64,000 nucleotides of DNA, taken from contig JAUOPI010000003.1 of NCBI GenBank assembly GCA_030546905.1, positions 62,001 to 126,000 of the forward strand, written 5' to 3'. How positions within the stretch are numbered: position 1 is the first letter of the stretch; every line of letters starts with the position of its first letter. This DNA is from Granulosicoccaceae sp. 1_MG-2023 (GTDB taxonomy: Bacteria > Pseudomonadota > Gammaproteobacteria > Granulosicoccales > Granulosicoccaceae). The notes beneath the pieces are model-generated. The model was not told the DNA's origin, did not search any database, and worked only from the letters and a program-made list of their open reading frames with translations. Shown piece by piece: positions 7,969-16,537 of the stretch. The translations under genes and the position numbers were made by a program.

Positions 7969-9042
7969 TTACTGTGCGGCCTCCCAGGGATAGCCCTGGG
8001 ACTCAAGCTCTGCCTGATAGGTTTTCAACAGTTCGATATAGTGATCCCAGATCGCCTGCCCTTGCATTCCGCGACGGTTCGCTTCTTCGATCCAGCTGTC
8101 CCGGAATGGAAGTGTGGCATCGAGAATTTTCTGTCTTTCTGCCGGATCAATCGCCGTCACCGGAACGACCTTACCGAAACCGCCGTTGCTAAGATTTTTA
8201 GCCACTTCACCGGCGTCCGCAATGGTCAGTTCAGCGAAGTAATCGATCATATTTTTACCGGCCTGTCGCAGAATGCTCTTCTGCTCTTCATCAAAATCAG
8301 ACCAGACGTATTCATTCATCACGATGGCAAAACCCAACAACTGTCCCCAGTCAACCCGGGTCACCGTTTCCACCACCTCGTAGGTTTTATAGGCACGCAT
8401 GGTGTAGAAGTAACTGGCGAGACAATCGACAAGACCGCTGTCCAGAGCCTGATAGACCTCACCGAAGGTCATGCTTACCGTATCAGCGCCAAGCTCGGAC
8501 AAGACATTGGTGTAGGTACCGGCAGCCCGGATGCGCTTGCCCTTGATGTCATCGACACTGAGTATCTGCTTACCTTCGGTGCATTCGAACTGAACACCGG
8601 TGGTACTGAAATTACTGAGGTAGACCAGAGACTGATCGGCCAGGGATTTTTGCAATTCCGGCTCGCCTGTCATCAGATCATACATGGCGCGCATGCCCAC
8701 CCAGGGGTCTGCATATTCCAGCGGGATATCGCCGATGCCGAGCGCTTTCAGCTCCTGCGGCTCGTATGAGGAAAGGACCGATCCCAGATCGGCGCTACCG
8801 GCCGCGATACCGTCCAGCGCGCCGCTCCACTTGAGCAATGCGCCGCCCCAGTGGATGTCGATTTTGATATCGCCGGCGGACAGGCGTTCAACTTCATCGG
8901 CATAGTATTGCACCGCAGCAGCACGTACGCCGCGGTTCGGTCCGCCTTCTGCATATCGCAGAACGACTTCAGCATGAGCCTGGACGACCCCCGCCAAGAC
9001 CAGAATAGACCCGATAATCACCGGCCTGAGTGTTGTTATCAT
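7969..9042 (-). CDS. dctP: TRAP transporter solute-binding protein (DctP family), copy 2
   Basis: A 357-residue periplasmic binding protein, first gene of the TRAP/ligase operon. The start is set at the ATG 9042: GGGAG lies seven bases upstream and the protein then opens with a clean signal peptide (MITTLRPVIIGSILVLAGVV, cleavage after AHA). An upstream in-frame start would put 26 charged residues in front. Motifs parallel to copy 1 include RYAEGGPNRGVRA, DIHWGGALLKWSG and KRIRAAGTYTNVLSELG. The copies differ in many ligand-side residues, so they probably bind related but different acids. Confidence 0.92.
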   Translation of the reverse strand: MITTLRPVIIGSILVLAGVVQAHAEVVLRYAEGGPNRGVRAAAVQYYADEVERLSAGDIKIDIHWGGALLKWSGALDGIAAGSADLGSVLSSYEPQELKALGIGDIPLEYADPWVGMRAMYDLMTGEPELQKSLADQSLVYLSNFSTTGVQFECTEGKQILSVDDIKGKRIRAAGTYTNVLSELGADTVSMTFGEVYQALDSGLVDCLASYFYTMRAYKTYEVVETVTRVDWGQLLGFAIVMNEYVWSDFDEEQKSILRQAGKNMIDYFAELTIADAGEVAKNLSNGGFGKVVPVTAIDPAERQKILDATLPFRDSWIEEANRRGMQGQAIWDHYIELLKTYQAELESQGYPWEAAQ

Positions 9043-9112
9043 GACATCGCTCCCGAAACATATTGTATTTTTTAGCCCTGACAGAAAGGTTCTTTCCACC
9101 TCGCACAGCCAA

Positions 9113-9128
9113 GCTATCACCGGATAGC
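9113..9128. promoter_or_regulatory. Inverted repeat upstream of the TRAP operon (candidate operator)
   Basis: GCTATC-ACCG-GATAGC lies about 70 bases upstream of the first dctP. Nearer that gene, on the minus strand, a TACAAT hexamer (9062-9067) could be the -10 box, but no good -35 box sits at normal spacing, which would fit an activated promoter. The operator role is inferred from position and symmetry only. Confidence 0.35.
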
Positions 9129-9192
9129 GATATCAACAACGACCCATATTTTATAGAACCCATACCAACCCGGCATAGTCGCTCACTCACCC

Positions 9193-9627
9193 TCAGAGCG
9201 GCGCACCTTCGGGATTTTCACCGCCCAACACATAGCGGAAGGCGCCCTGTCCTGTCGCGATCAACTTGTCGTCACAGGTGATCCTGGCCTCGACGAAAAA
9301 TATCTTCCGCCCACGGCTGACCAGTTTCGCTTCGGTACTGAGAATCCCTTCCGCTACCGGGTTCATAAACTGGCTGTTCAGCGAAATCGTGGTGCAACGG
9401 CGGATATTGCCGGGCACGGTACAGTAAGTGCCGGCCAGCCCGGCGGCGCTGTCGAGCAGTGACACCAGCACTCCGCCGTGGACAAAGCCGTTGCGGTTCA
9501 GGTGTCTTGCCTGCATTTGTGCTGTGATGACTGCGCGATCCGTTTCCCACTCACTTACCGAAAAACCGAGCACTTCCCTGAAACCGTTGATATTGCGCGC
9601 TTCCAATTGCAGATTCGTATCAGTCAT
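9193..9627 (-). CDS. PaaI-type hotdog-fold acyl-CoA thioesterase
   Basis: A 144-residue single hotdog domain expected to hydrolyse acyl-CoA thioesters, perhaps relieving CoA trapping during catabolism. The active-site region NGFVHGGVLVSLLDSAAGLA (near residues 47-66) has the HGG motif and downstream Asp of the PaaI family. The C-terminal strand reads LIATGQGAFRYV. ATG 9627 has AGAGAG upstream. It sits 150 bases upstream of the TRAP operon on the same strand and diverges from an enoyl-CoA hydratase gene. No substrate can be assigned. Confidence 0.88.
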   Translation of the reverse strand: MTDTNLQLEARNINGFREVLGFSVSEWETDRAVITAQMQARHLNRNGFVHGGVLVSLLDSAAGLAGTYCTVPGNIRRCTTISLNSQFMNPVAEGILSTEAKLVSRGRKIFFVEARITCDDKLIATGQGAFRYVLGGENPEGAPL

Positions 9628-9932
9628 ATTGCTCTCTTTTTAGTTCCGCACTGCCGCGTCTGTGGCGTCGCGGCCAGCGTCTTTGTATGGATATGGCCGG
9701 GCTTATCACAAATCCGAATAAGCGATACGACCGGGCCTGCGAACGCGGTTCCGGCCACTGACCGGGCCGCGCCCGTAAACGCTAACACCGGCGCTGGCCT
9801 GTCAGCTCTATAATTTATTTATATTCTGTATAGCCATCAGGTATGCCTAAAATCAAAAACGCGCCGCTGTTACAAGCTATGTTTAATCGCTGCATCACGA
9901 ATTAAAAACCCTGGCTATAAAGTGAATTATTT
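9628..9932. other. Divergent intergenic region (thioesterase / enoyl-CoA hydratase)
   Basis: This 305-base region has no gene. The left two thirds are GC-rich. Bases 9805-9932 are AT-rich and carry TATAATTTATTTATATT-like promoter sequence for either direction, plus the 19-base operator-like element at 9831-9849. I could not fix a -10/-35 pair with confidence. Confidence 0.6.
9831..9849 (+). promoter_or_regulatory. Candidate LysR-type operator, site 1
   Basis: The element TAGCCATCAGGTATGCCTA is an imperfect palindrome with 7-base arms and one mismatch. It matches 13 of 19 positions of a second element at 23331-23349 in the promoter region of the LysR gene, including both ends (TAGC and CTA). 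Its outer T and A fit the loose T-N11-A style of LysR boxes. It lies 84 bases upstream of the enoyl-CoA hydratase start. Binding is inferred. Confidence 0.4.
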
Positions 9933-10712
9933 ATGAGCGATCTGTTAGCTGAAACACACGACAACGTCCTGACACTGACCCTGAACCGGCCCGAGCGGCT
10001 TAACGCGATGAGCCCTGCGATGCGTGAATCCTTGCTGGAAGTCCTGACAGAACAAAGCACAGAACCGAGCGTACGGGCGGTACTGATCCGCGCCAACGGC
10101 CGGGGTTTCTGCACCGGTGCTGACGTGGAACCCGCGCAGATTCTGGCGCGCAGAGCCAACATCGGCGAACAGGTTGAAAATGGCATTAACCGCATCATCG
10201 GCCTGCTTTGCTCACTGCCCCTGCCGGTGATTGCCGCGGTCAATGGCCCGGCAGCCGGCGCTGGTGTCAGCCTGGCGCTGGCCTCGGATCTGATGCTGGT
10301 GAACCGCGATGCCGAATTTCATCTGGCCTTCGCCCGTATCGGCGCGGTTATGGACGGCGGCAGCTCCTGGTTTCTGAGCCGCGCCATCGGTCCGCGCCGC
10401 ACAGCAGCACTGGCATTAAGCGGCGGCAGCTTCAGTGCTGAGGAAGCACTTGAATGGGGTCTGGCCTGTAAAATGACCGACAACGAGACGCTGTGGAGCG
10501 AAGCGGCCCGCATGGCGGAAAAGCTCGCGGCCGGGCCGACCCTCGCGCAAGGCCTGATCAAGAAAGAGATTGCCATGGCCGCCACACTGGAGCTCGGCGG
10601 CGCCTTGAGCCTGGAGGCCGAATGTCAGCAGATAGCCTTTAACAGCGACGACTTTGCCGAAGCCATCCGCGCCCGTCAGGACAAGCGCACGCCGCACTTC
10701 AGCGGCCACTGA
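9933..10712 (+). CDS. Enoyl-CoA hydratase/isomerase family protein
   Basis: A 259-residue crotonase, full length for the family, expected to hydrate or isomerise an enoyl-CoA in the cytoplasm. The two oxyanion-hole segments are IRANGRGFCTGADVEPAQ (near residue 50) and AAVNGPAAGAGVSLALASD (near residue 103). The C-terminus ends KRTPHFSGH, typical of the FadB1/PaaG-type subgroup. The upstream ribosome-binding site is weak. It is the only rightward gene in the catabolic island before the LysR regulator and converges on the ligase gene at 10764. A LysR-box-like element lies in its promoter region. Confidence 0.9.
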   Translation: MSDLLAETHDNVLTLTLNRPERLNAMSPAMRESLLEVLTEQSTEPSVRAVLIRANGRGFCTGADVEPAQILARRANIGEQVENGINRIIGLLCSLPLPVIAAVNGPAAGAGVSLALASDLMLVNRDAEFHLAFARIGAVMDGGSSWFLSRAIGPRRTAALALSGGSFSAEEALEWGLACKMTDNETLWSEAARMAEKLAAGPTLAQGLIKKEIAMAATLELGGALSLEAECQQIAFNSDDFAEAIRARQDKRTPHFSGH

Positions 10713-10724
10713 GAGGCGGCCTCA

Positions 10725-10754
10725 AGGCAGAGCCGCACTGACGCGGCGCTGCCT
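10725..10754. terminator. Candidate bidirectional terminator hairpin
   Basis: Between two convergent genes lies AGGCAG-A-GCCGC / GCGGC-G-CTGCCT (6 bp, one mismatch, 5 bp, 6-base loop), followed on the plus strand by TTATAT. The poor U-tract makes it a weak intrinsic terminator, but it is well placed between the two stop codons. Confidence 0.45.
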
Positions 10755-10763
10755 TATATGGCG

Positions 10764-12317
10764 TCAGATACGCCGGCCGGCCTCCTGCCAATACCGGTCG
10801 CGTAAACGGCGTTTAAAGATCTTGCCTGAATCCTCGCGTGGCAGATCTTGACCGATCTCGATCTGCCTCGGCACCTTGAATCCAGCCAGATGCGCGCGCA
10901 GGTAGCTACGCAGCTCGTCGATTGACAGCGACACCTCAGGCTCGGTTTCCAACACCGCCATCACAGACTCCCCGAATTCCTCATCCGGCACGCCGAACAC
11001 CGCGCAATCCCGGATACCGGGATAGTTATGCAAGACTGACTCTATTTCCGCCGGGTAGATATTCACACCGCCGGAGATCACCATATCCTTGACCCGGTCA
11101 GCGATAAACAGAAAGCCGTCCTCGTCCATATAGCCCATATCGCCCGAGGTGATATAGCCGTCACGGTCGATCTCAGCGCGCGCTTCAGGCTTGCCGTTAT
11201 AGGTAAAGTCATGAATGGGAAAACGCGAGTAAATCTCGCCGACCGTGTTGGGCGGAAGCTGCCTGCCCTGCTCGTCGAGAATCCGTACATCGGCCTCGGG
11301 GACGACCTTACCCACCGTACCGGGCTTGGCCAGGGCCTGCTCCGAATTGCAGGTCACCACCGCACCGGACTCGGTCGAGCCGTAAAACTCGTTAATCACC
11401 GGACCGAACCACTCGATCATTCGGCGCTTGATATCCGGCGGACAGGGCGCGGCCACATGGATAATAAACGTCATGGAGGAGATATCGTATTTCAGGCGTA
11501 CCGCGTCTGGTAATTTGAGCATCCGGATAAACATGATCGGCACCATAATCGAAGCCGTCAGCCGGTATTCTTCGATCAGGCTGAGGAAACTCTCGCTGTC
11601 AAAGCGCGGCACGATCACCAGCAAATCGCTGACTTTACTGGCCTGCATGCTATAGCCGTTGGGAGCACTGTGGTAGAGCGGCCCCGGCACCACACAACGC
11701 GCGCCGGGCGCACAACCGTATACCCGCGAGCGGAAATCACGCATTATCGCCGCCTGTTGCGCATCCAGTGCATTGCGCCTTACGCCCTTGGGGTGGCCGG
11801 TAGTGCCGCTGGTATACAACATTGACGACAGGCCCGCTTGCGGCGGGCTGCTAAGCGCTTGCTGATCATCCAGCCAGCTCTGCCAATCGGTCATGCCGTC
11901 AGGGACTTTACAAGCCGCCGCATCCAGCCCGAAGGGAACGGCCAGATCATCAGGCGTTTCCACCACCAGACAGCGTATGCCCTGCGGTATGGCCTCATGA
12001 ACACGCCGCCACAGATCAGCATGGATAACCAGAACCCGCGCGGCGCAATCATCGAGAATATAGCGCAGTTCCTCGCCGGCCAGATGCCAGTTCACCGGTA
12101 CTGCAAAAGCCCCGATATGGTTTGCCGCATGACTGGCGGTTAAAAACGGAATGTCGTTACGCATAAATATCGCAACACAGTCCCCTTTCTCAACACCGAG
12201 TTTCTGCAAACCGGCAGCGGCACGCCGGATATGGTCCTGAAAGTCCTCGTGGCTCAGGTGTTTGCTGCCGCAAACAATGCCTTTGAACGTACGCTTCTCA
12301 ATCATTGTCGTGCTCAA
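10764..12317 (-). CDS. AMP-dependent acyl-CoA synthetase
   Basis: ANL-superfamily acid:CoA ligase of 517 residues, distal gene of the large catabolic cluster. The P-loop is YTSGTTGHPKG (168-178). The A5 motif is INEFYGSTESG, and the hinge region reads YITSGDMGYMDEDGFLFIADR. The C-terminal catalytic lysine is in EDSGKIFKR (about K499). The start is a TTG: AGAGGAG lies seven bases upstream of it, whereas the ATG four codons later would be 19 bases away. It differs in sequence from the ligase at 3079-4674, so the two probably activate different acids or different intermediates. Confidence 0.92.
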   Translation of the reverse strand: MSTTMIEKRTFKGIVCGSKHLSHEDFQDHIRRAAAGLQKLGVEKGDCVAIFMRNDIPFLTASHAANHIGAFAVPVNWHLAGEELRYILDDCAARVLVIHADLWRRVHEAIPQGIRCLVVETPDDLAVPFGLDAAACKVPDGMTDWQSWLDDQQALSSPPQAGLSSMLYTSGTTGHPKGVRRNALDAQQAAIMRDFRSRVYGCAPGARCVVPGPLYHSAPNGYSMQASKVSDLLVIVPRFDSESFLSLIEEYRLTASIMVPIMFIRMLKLPDAVRLKYDISSMTFIIHVAAPCPPDIKRRMIEWFGPVINEFYGSTESGAVVTCNSEQALAKPGTVGKVVPEADVRILDEQGRQLPPNTVGEIYSRFPIHDFTYNGKPEARAEIDRDGYITSGDMGYMDEDGFLFIADRVKDMVISGGVNIYPAEIESVLHNYPGIRDCAVFGVPDEEFGESVMAVLETEPEVSLSIDELRSYLRAHLAGFKVPRQIEIGQDLPREDSGKIFKRRLRDRYWQEAGRRI

Positions 12318-12359
12318 GCCCTTTCTCCTCTGTCCTGCCCGTCATCTATGTTGATGAAC

Positions 12360-13157
12360 TTACCGGCCGCTATACTGTGGTTTACGCTTTTCGTTAAATG
12401 CTTTCACACCCTCGATCCAGTCTTCGGCCATCACTGTGTCCCCGAAGGTCTCAGCCTCACATTGCAAGTGCTGCTCAAGTGAATTTTCCGAAGACTGCAG
12501 AATCAGTTGCTTGATATTGCCGTAGGCCCGGGCCGGACCGGCGGCAAGCCGTTGTGCCAGTTTGTCGGTTTGCGCAGCAAGCTCAGCGCCGGGCACCACC
12601 CGGTTAATCATGCCGATACGGGCTGCCTCCGCGGCGCTGAAGCGCTCGCCCAGAAGCGCAATTTCCATGGCCTTTTTGGTTCCCACCAGGCGCGGCAGAA
12701 AGTAGGTCGCGCCACCATCGGGGCTACAGGCTATATGGCTGTAGGCCAGGGTGAAAAACGCGTCTTCGGCGGCAATCACCATATCGCAGGCAAGCGCAAG
12801 ACTGACCCCGGCTCCTGCGGAGGCGCCGCTGACGCTGGCAATGACCGGTTTATTCAAGCGTCGCATGGTGTAGATCAGCCCGTTGAGGCCGGCATGGATG
12901 CGGTTGATAAAATTCAGCCGGCGCTGCTGCGGCGTGTGCTGCGTGAAGTCCATAAATGACTTCACATCGCCTCCGGCCATAAAGTGTTCACCCGCCCCGC
13001 GCAGAACCACACAGCGGATGCTGTCGTCGCTTTCAAGCCGCTGAAACACCTCCAGCAAGCGTGAACGCATCTCCATCGACAGGGCATTTCTGGCCTCAGG
13101 CCGGTTCATGGTCAAATAGGCAACGCCGTTAGCGGCCTCATAAAGCAGGTCACTCAT
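12360..13157 (-). CDS. Enoyl-CoA hydratase/isomerase family protein
   Basis: A 265-residue crotonase. Oxyanion-hole segments are LRGAGEHFMAGGDVKSFMDF (near residue 55) and SVSGASAGAGVSLALACDM (near residue 108). A conserved CSPDGGATYFLPRLVG follows, with an acidic residue at the usual catalytic position, and the C-terminus is KRKPQYSGR. It starts at ATG 13157 with GAGGAA seven bases upstream and lies 42 bases upstream of the ligase gene in the same direction. It could be the (2E)-enoyl-CoA hydratase of a straight-chain round of beta-oxidation, working beside the MaoC hydratase of the same cluster. Confidence 0.9.
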   Translation of the reverse strand: MSDLLYEAANGVAYLTMNRPEARNALSMEMRSRLLEVFQRLESDDSIRCVVLRGAGEHFMAGGDVKSFMDFTQHTPQQRRLNFINRIHAGLNGLIYTMRRLNKPVIASVSGASAGAGVSLALACDMVIAAEDAFFTLAYSHIACSPDGGATYFLPRLVGTKKAMEIALLGERFSAAEAARIGMINRVVPGAELAAQTDKLAQRLAAGPARAYGNIKQLILQSSENSLEQHLQCEAETFGDTVMAEDWIEGVKAFNEKRKPQYSGR

Positions 13158-13195
13158 ACTTCTTCCTCTTGCGGATGGATAGGACCCCTGCGGGT

Positions 13196-14287
13196 TCAGT
13201 GCGACAGACCCAGTTCGTCGAGAATGGCCTGCGTATCAGCGCCGTATTCACGGGCGGCGTGACGGATCTGCGCTTGTGTGCGGCTGAAGCGCGGCGCCGG
13301 CGCTGGTTGAATCATCCCCGCCACATCCACATAGGTTCGGCGTGCGGCGTTATGCGGGTGAAGCGGCGCTTCCTGTAAATCCAAGACCGGCGCAAAACAG
13401 ATGTCCGTGCCTTCCATCAGCTCACACCATTGGTCGCGGGTTTTCTCGCGGAAGACAGCCGTTAATGCGGCTTTCAACTCCGGCCAGCGCTGCGGATCAA
13501 GCTGCGCGGCAAACTGCGCTGCCGGCAGTCCGGCAATCTCGATCAGTTGTGCGTAGAAGGCCGGCTCAATCGAGCCGATGGAAATGTATTTGCCGTCGCG
13601 GGTTTCGTAGGTATCGTAGAAGTGCGCACCGCCGTCGAGTTTATTGGTGCCGCGCTCAAGGCTGTAGGCGCCCATGGCATGGGCGCTGTGGAACATGGAC
13701 ATCAACAATGCCGAGCCGTCTGTCATGGCGGCATCGATTACCTGGCCCTTGCCGGACTTCTGCGCCTCCAACAGCGCCGCCACCAGCCCCAGCGCCAGGA
13801 ACATCCCGCCACCGCCGAAGTCGCCGACCAGATTCAAGGGTGGCACCGGCTTTTCACCGGCACGACCGACCGCATGCAATGCGCCGGTCAGCGAAATATA
13901 GTTAATATCGTGACCGGCTGCCTGCGCCAGAGGACCGGTTTGCCCCCAGCCGGTCATGCGCCCGTAAACCAACTTCGGGTTTCGGGCCAGACAAACATCA
14001 GGCCCGACACCGAGTCTCTCGGTCACTCCGGGGCGAAACCCCTCAAACAGCGCATCAGCACTGTCGGCCAGTTTCAGCAGCACCTCACGCCCGTCCTCAC
14101 TTTTGAGATCCAGTGCGATTGAACGCTTACCACGGCGGCTGCAATCGAGGGCAGGATCAGCCGCGCTTACGCCTTTGCGTTCAACGCTGATCACCTCGGC
14201 ACCCAGATCGGCCAACAACATGCCGCAAAACGGCCCCGGGCCTATGCCGGCCAGTTCAATAATTCGAAATCCGTGCAGCGGTCCCAT
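13196..14287 (-). CDS. Alpha-methylacyl-CoA racemase (AMACR/MCR family)
   Basis: Class III (CaiB/BaiF) family member of 363 residues that interconverts (2R)- and (2S)-2-methylacyl-CoA. It opens with the racemase signature [20 protein letters not shown]. The three catalytic residues known from the Mycobacterium tuberculosis enzyme are all visible, at the same numbers: H126 in GHDINY, D156 in LVGDFGGGG and E241 in GSIEPAFY. The [13 protein letters not shown] segment is also characteristic. This separates it from ordinary CoA transferases. It implies that the cluster handles alpha-methyl-branched acyl-CoAs. AGGAG lies eight bases before ATG 14287. Confidence 0.9.
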   Translation of the reverse strand: MGPLHGFRIIELAGIGPGPFCGMLLADLGAEVISVERKGVSAADPALDCSRRGKRSIALDLKSEDGREVLLKLADSADALFEGFRPGVTERLGVGPDVCLARNPKLVYGRMTGWGQTGPLAQAAGHDINYISLTGALHAVGRAGEKPVPPLNLVGDFGGGGMFLALGLVAALLEAQKSGKGQVIDAAMTDGSALLMSMFHSAHAMGAYSLERGTNKLDGGAHFYDTYETRDGKYISIGSIEPAFYAQLIEIAGLPAAQFAAQLDPQRWPELKAALTAVFREKTRDQWCELMEGTDICFAPVLDLQEAPLHPHNAARRTYVDVAGMIQPAPAPRFSRTQAQIRHAAREYGADTQAILDELGLSH

Positions 14288-14347
14288 TTCACGACTCCTG
14301 AGTACTCCGGCACCCTTCAGGTTTGACGGCTTAAACGTGCGCAGAAC

Positions 14348-15574
14348 CTACACGCCCGGTCCGGCAACAATCTTCCGGTCGAAAAGCTGTGCGATCTCTG
14401 TATCGCTGAGCTTAAGCGTGCCGGCGAGAATCTCCTCCGTATGCTCACCCAGCACCGGCGCGGGACACACCGCCTCCCGCTCCACCGAGGTAAAACGCAA
14501 GGGGTGATCCGGCATCAGATACTCGCCTATGCCCGGCTGCGCGACCATCTGAAACAACGGATTGTCAGCGGAGCAGTCCTTATCCCCGGCGACGACTTCG
14601 CCGATCGTCTGATACTTACCCCAACAGGCACCGGCCTTATCCAGCGCGGCGGCCACCTCACTGAAAGAGCGCGCGGCAAACCAGGGCGCAAACACCGCCG
14701 TGATGCCCTCGCGTCCGGCGTAACGGTCCCCTTCCTTGCGAAAATCCAGCCCCAGACGTTCCTGCAATGCCAGGATCTGCGCTTCGCTGCCGGTGACCTC
14801 CAGCAAGGCGCGCCATTGTTTGGGACTGACGCCCACCACCATGACCCGCTCACCGTCGAGACAGGCGAAATCATGGCCGTAGGTACCGAAAATATCGTTC
14901 CCTATGGGTTCACGCTCAACGCCGTTGACCATTGCTTCGGCGATATAGCCGAGATTCCCCAGCGTGGCCAGCGCCACATCCGCCAGCGCGATGCGCACCA
15001 ACTGGCCCTGACCGGTACGACTGCGGTGACGCTCAGCCGCCAATAAGCCAAGCGCGATCTGCTGTCCGGTAATCACATCCCAGGCCGGTAAGGGATTGTT
15101 AAGCGGCGCGATTTCCCCGGTTTTCCCAAGGCCGGTCAGGGACGGGAAGCCGACCTTGCAATTGACGGTGTAATCCAGCGCCCCCCGGCCATGACGATCG
15201 CCGACCAGATTCAGGTAAATCAGATCCTCGCGCTGCGCTTTGAGGCTGTCATAGGACAACCAGCCACTGGCCGGAAAGTTGGTCAGAAACAAGCCCGCTT
15301 CATCACCGGGCGCGGTAATCAGCCGGCTTAGCAAGGCCTGACCTTCAGGGTGGCGGAAATCCACCGCAATCGAACGTTTACCTTTATTCAGGCTGTGCCA
15401 GTAAAGGCTCTCGCCCTTATCCGTCACCGGCCAGCGGCGGTAGTCGATACCGCCGCCGATCGGGTCAAAACGGATCACGTCGGCACCGAGCTGCGCCAGC
15501 GTCATACCGCCCGATGGGGCAGCCACAAAGGCACTGCCTTCAACCACCCTCAGGCCCGATAGAATCTTCTGCAT
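14348..15574 (-). CDS. CaiB/BaiF CoA-transferase, mesaconyl-CoA C1-C4 CoA transferase (Mct)-like
   Basis: A 408-residue class III CoA transferase. Its N-terminus (GLRVVEGSAFVAAP, MTLAQLGADVIRFDP, then DYRRWPV) and its C-terminus (GIGEYLMP, LGEHTEEIL) closely resemble, from memory, Chloroflexus Mct (2-methylfumaryl-CoA isomerase), which moves CoA between the two carboxyls of mesaconate. The length is almost the same. An Asp near residue 166 in PAWDVITGQ stands where the catalytic aspartate is expected. The neighbouring Mcd-like dehydrogenase would make the matching substrate. Transfer between another acid pair is possible, and the specific reaction is inferred. Confidence 0.75.
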   Translation of the reverse strand: MQKILSGLRVVEGSAFVAAPSGGMTLAQLGADVIRFDPIGGGIDYRRWPVTDKGESLYWHSLNKGKRSIAVDFRHPEGQALLSRLITAPGDEAGLFLTNFPASGWLSYDSLKAQREDLIYLNLVGDRHGRGALDYTVNCKVGFPSLTGLGKTGEIAPLNNPLPAWDVITGQQIALGLLAAERHRSRTGQGQLVRIALADVALATLGNLGYIAEAMVNGVEREPIGNDIFGTYGHDFACLDGERVMVVGVSPKQWRALLEVTGSEAQILALQERLGLDFRKEGDRYAGREGITAVFAPWFAARSFSEVAAALDKAGACWGKYQTIGEVVAGDKDCSADNPLFQMVAQPGIGEYLMPDHPLRFTSVEREAVCPAPVLGEHTEEILAGTLKLSDTEIAQLFDRKIVAGPGV

Positions 15575-15591
15575 ATGCTTTAGCCCCCGGC

Positions 15592-16449
15592 TCAGCTGAC
15601 CTGCGCGTAGCCGTTATTGATCACCACCACATCGCGTTCGGTGACGCGGCAACGGAAAGCCACCTCGTTGCCATTACGCCAGATCTCGGTACGGATGGTC
15701 TCGCCCGGATAGACCGGTGAAGAAAAGCGCAAACGGATACGGTGAAAACGCGCCGGATCATAGTCACAGAGGGTTTTCAGAATCGCGTGGGTTGCCACGC
15801 CGAAGGTGCACAAGCCGTGCAGTATCGGCGCTTTAAAACCCGCCGAGGCGGCAACTGCCGGTGAGGCATGCAGGGGATTAAAATCGCCGCACAGGCGGTA
15901 AATCAATGCGGACATGGGCAGAGTCGGTAAATCACAGACCAGATCCGCTTGGCGTTCCGGGATGGGGTCAGGCTTGGGCGATGGCACCGGCGGGCCGCCG
16001 AAACCACCGTCACCGCGTGCCAGGGTTGTGGAAACCAGCGTGCAAAGATCCTCGCCGGTGGCCGAGTCACGAACCGTACGTTCGGACAGAATCAAGGCCC
16101 CTTTACCTTCCCCCTTATCGACGATATCGCGGATTTTGGTGGTCGCCTCAACCTTGCCGGATGCGGGCAAAGGCTTATGGATAATCATTTCCTGCCCGGC
16201 ATGCAGAATCTTCACCCAGTCAATCCCGGTATCAGGCTCTTTGGCCCAGAACCCCGGATAGGCCAGCACATTGGCCATGCTCGGCATGGCCTTGAGTCCA
16301 TCCTCATAGACGAATTGCAGACAGTCTTCGTCAAGCGGGTCTATTCCCAGTCCCACCCCCAGGGCGTAAAGAATGGTGTCTTTCTCGCTATAGCTGTGTT
16401 CAAGACGTTCGAACCTGCGCTTGATCAGCTTGTCGTAATCGATGGCCAC
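15592..16449 (-). CDS. MaoC-family (R)-specific enoyl-CoA hydratase 2, HSD17B4-type
   Basis: A 285-residue double-hotdog hydratase that would add water to a 2-enoyl-CoA to give the (3R)-hydroxyacyl-CoA. The C-terminal hotdog has the hydratase-2 motif CGDFNPLHASP (D189, N191, H194) followed by GFKAPILHGLCTFG. The N-terminal hotdog is degenerate, as usual in this family. It starts at a GTG (16449) with AGGAG seven bases upstream, and no ATG is available nearby. It lies next to an SDR that matches the dehydrogenase domain of the same eukaryotic protein, so the two genes form a split MFE-2. Confidence 0.9.
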   Translation of the reverse strand: MAIDYDKLIKRRFERLEHSYSEKDTILYALGVGLGIDPLDEDCLQFVYEDGLKAMPSMANVLAYPGFWAKEPDTGIDWVKILHAGQEMIIHKPLPASGKVEATTKIRDIVDKGEGKGALILSERTVRDSATGEDLCTLVSTTLARGDGGFGGPPVPSPKPDPIPERQADLVCDLPTLPMSALIYRLCGDFNPLHASPAVAASAGFKAPILHGLCTFGVATHAILKTLCDYDPARFHRIRLRFSSPVYPGETIRTEIWRNGNEVAFRCRVTERDVVVINNGYAQVS

Positions 16450-16537
16450 CGTGGCGCTCCTTTGTGAATGCAGTCAGAGGCGGTTGACTGTCCGGTGAGA
16501 TCCCCACCGGACAGTCCATGCGGACAGGCAGTCCGGC

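Noticed and set aside
7873..8769. A 298-residue open frame antisense to the second dctP
   Set aside because: The sense strand encodes a full TRAP binding protein. The antisense product has no recognisable motif and only chance hydrophobicity at its start.
13196..14287. Reading this gene as a generic CaiB-type CoA transferase
   Set aside because: The His, Asp and Glu of methylacyl-CoA racemase are at the expected positions 126, 156 and 241, which favours racemase.
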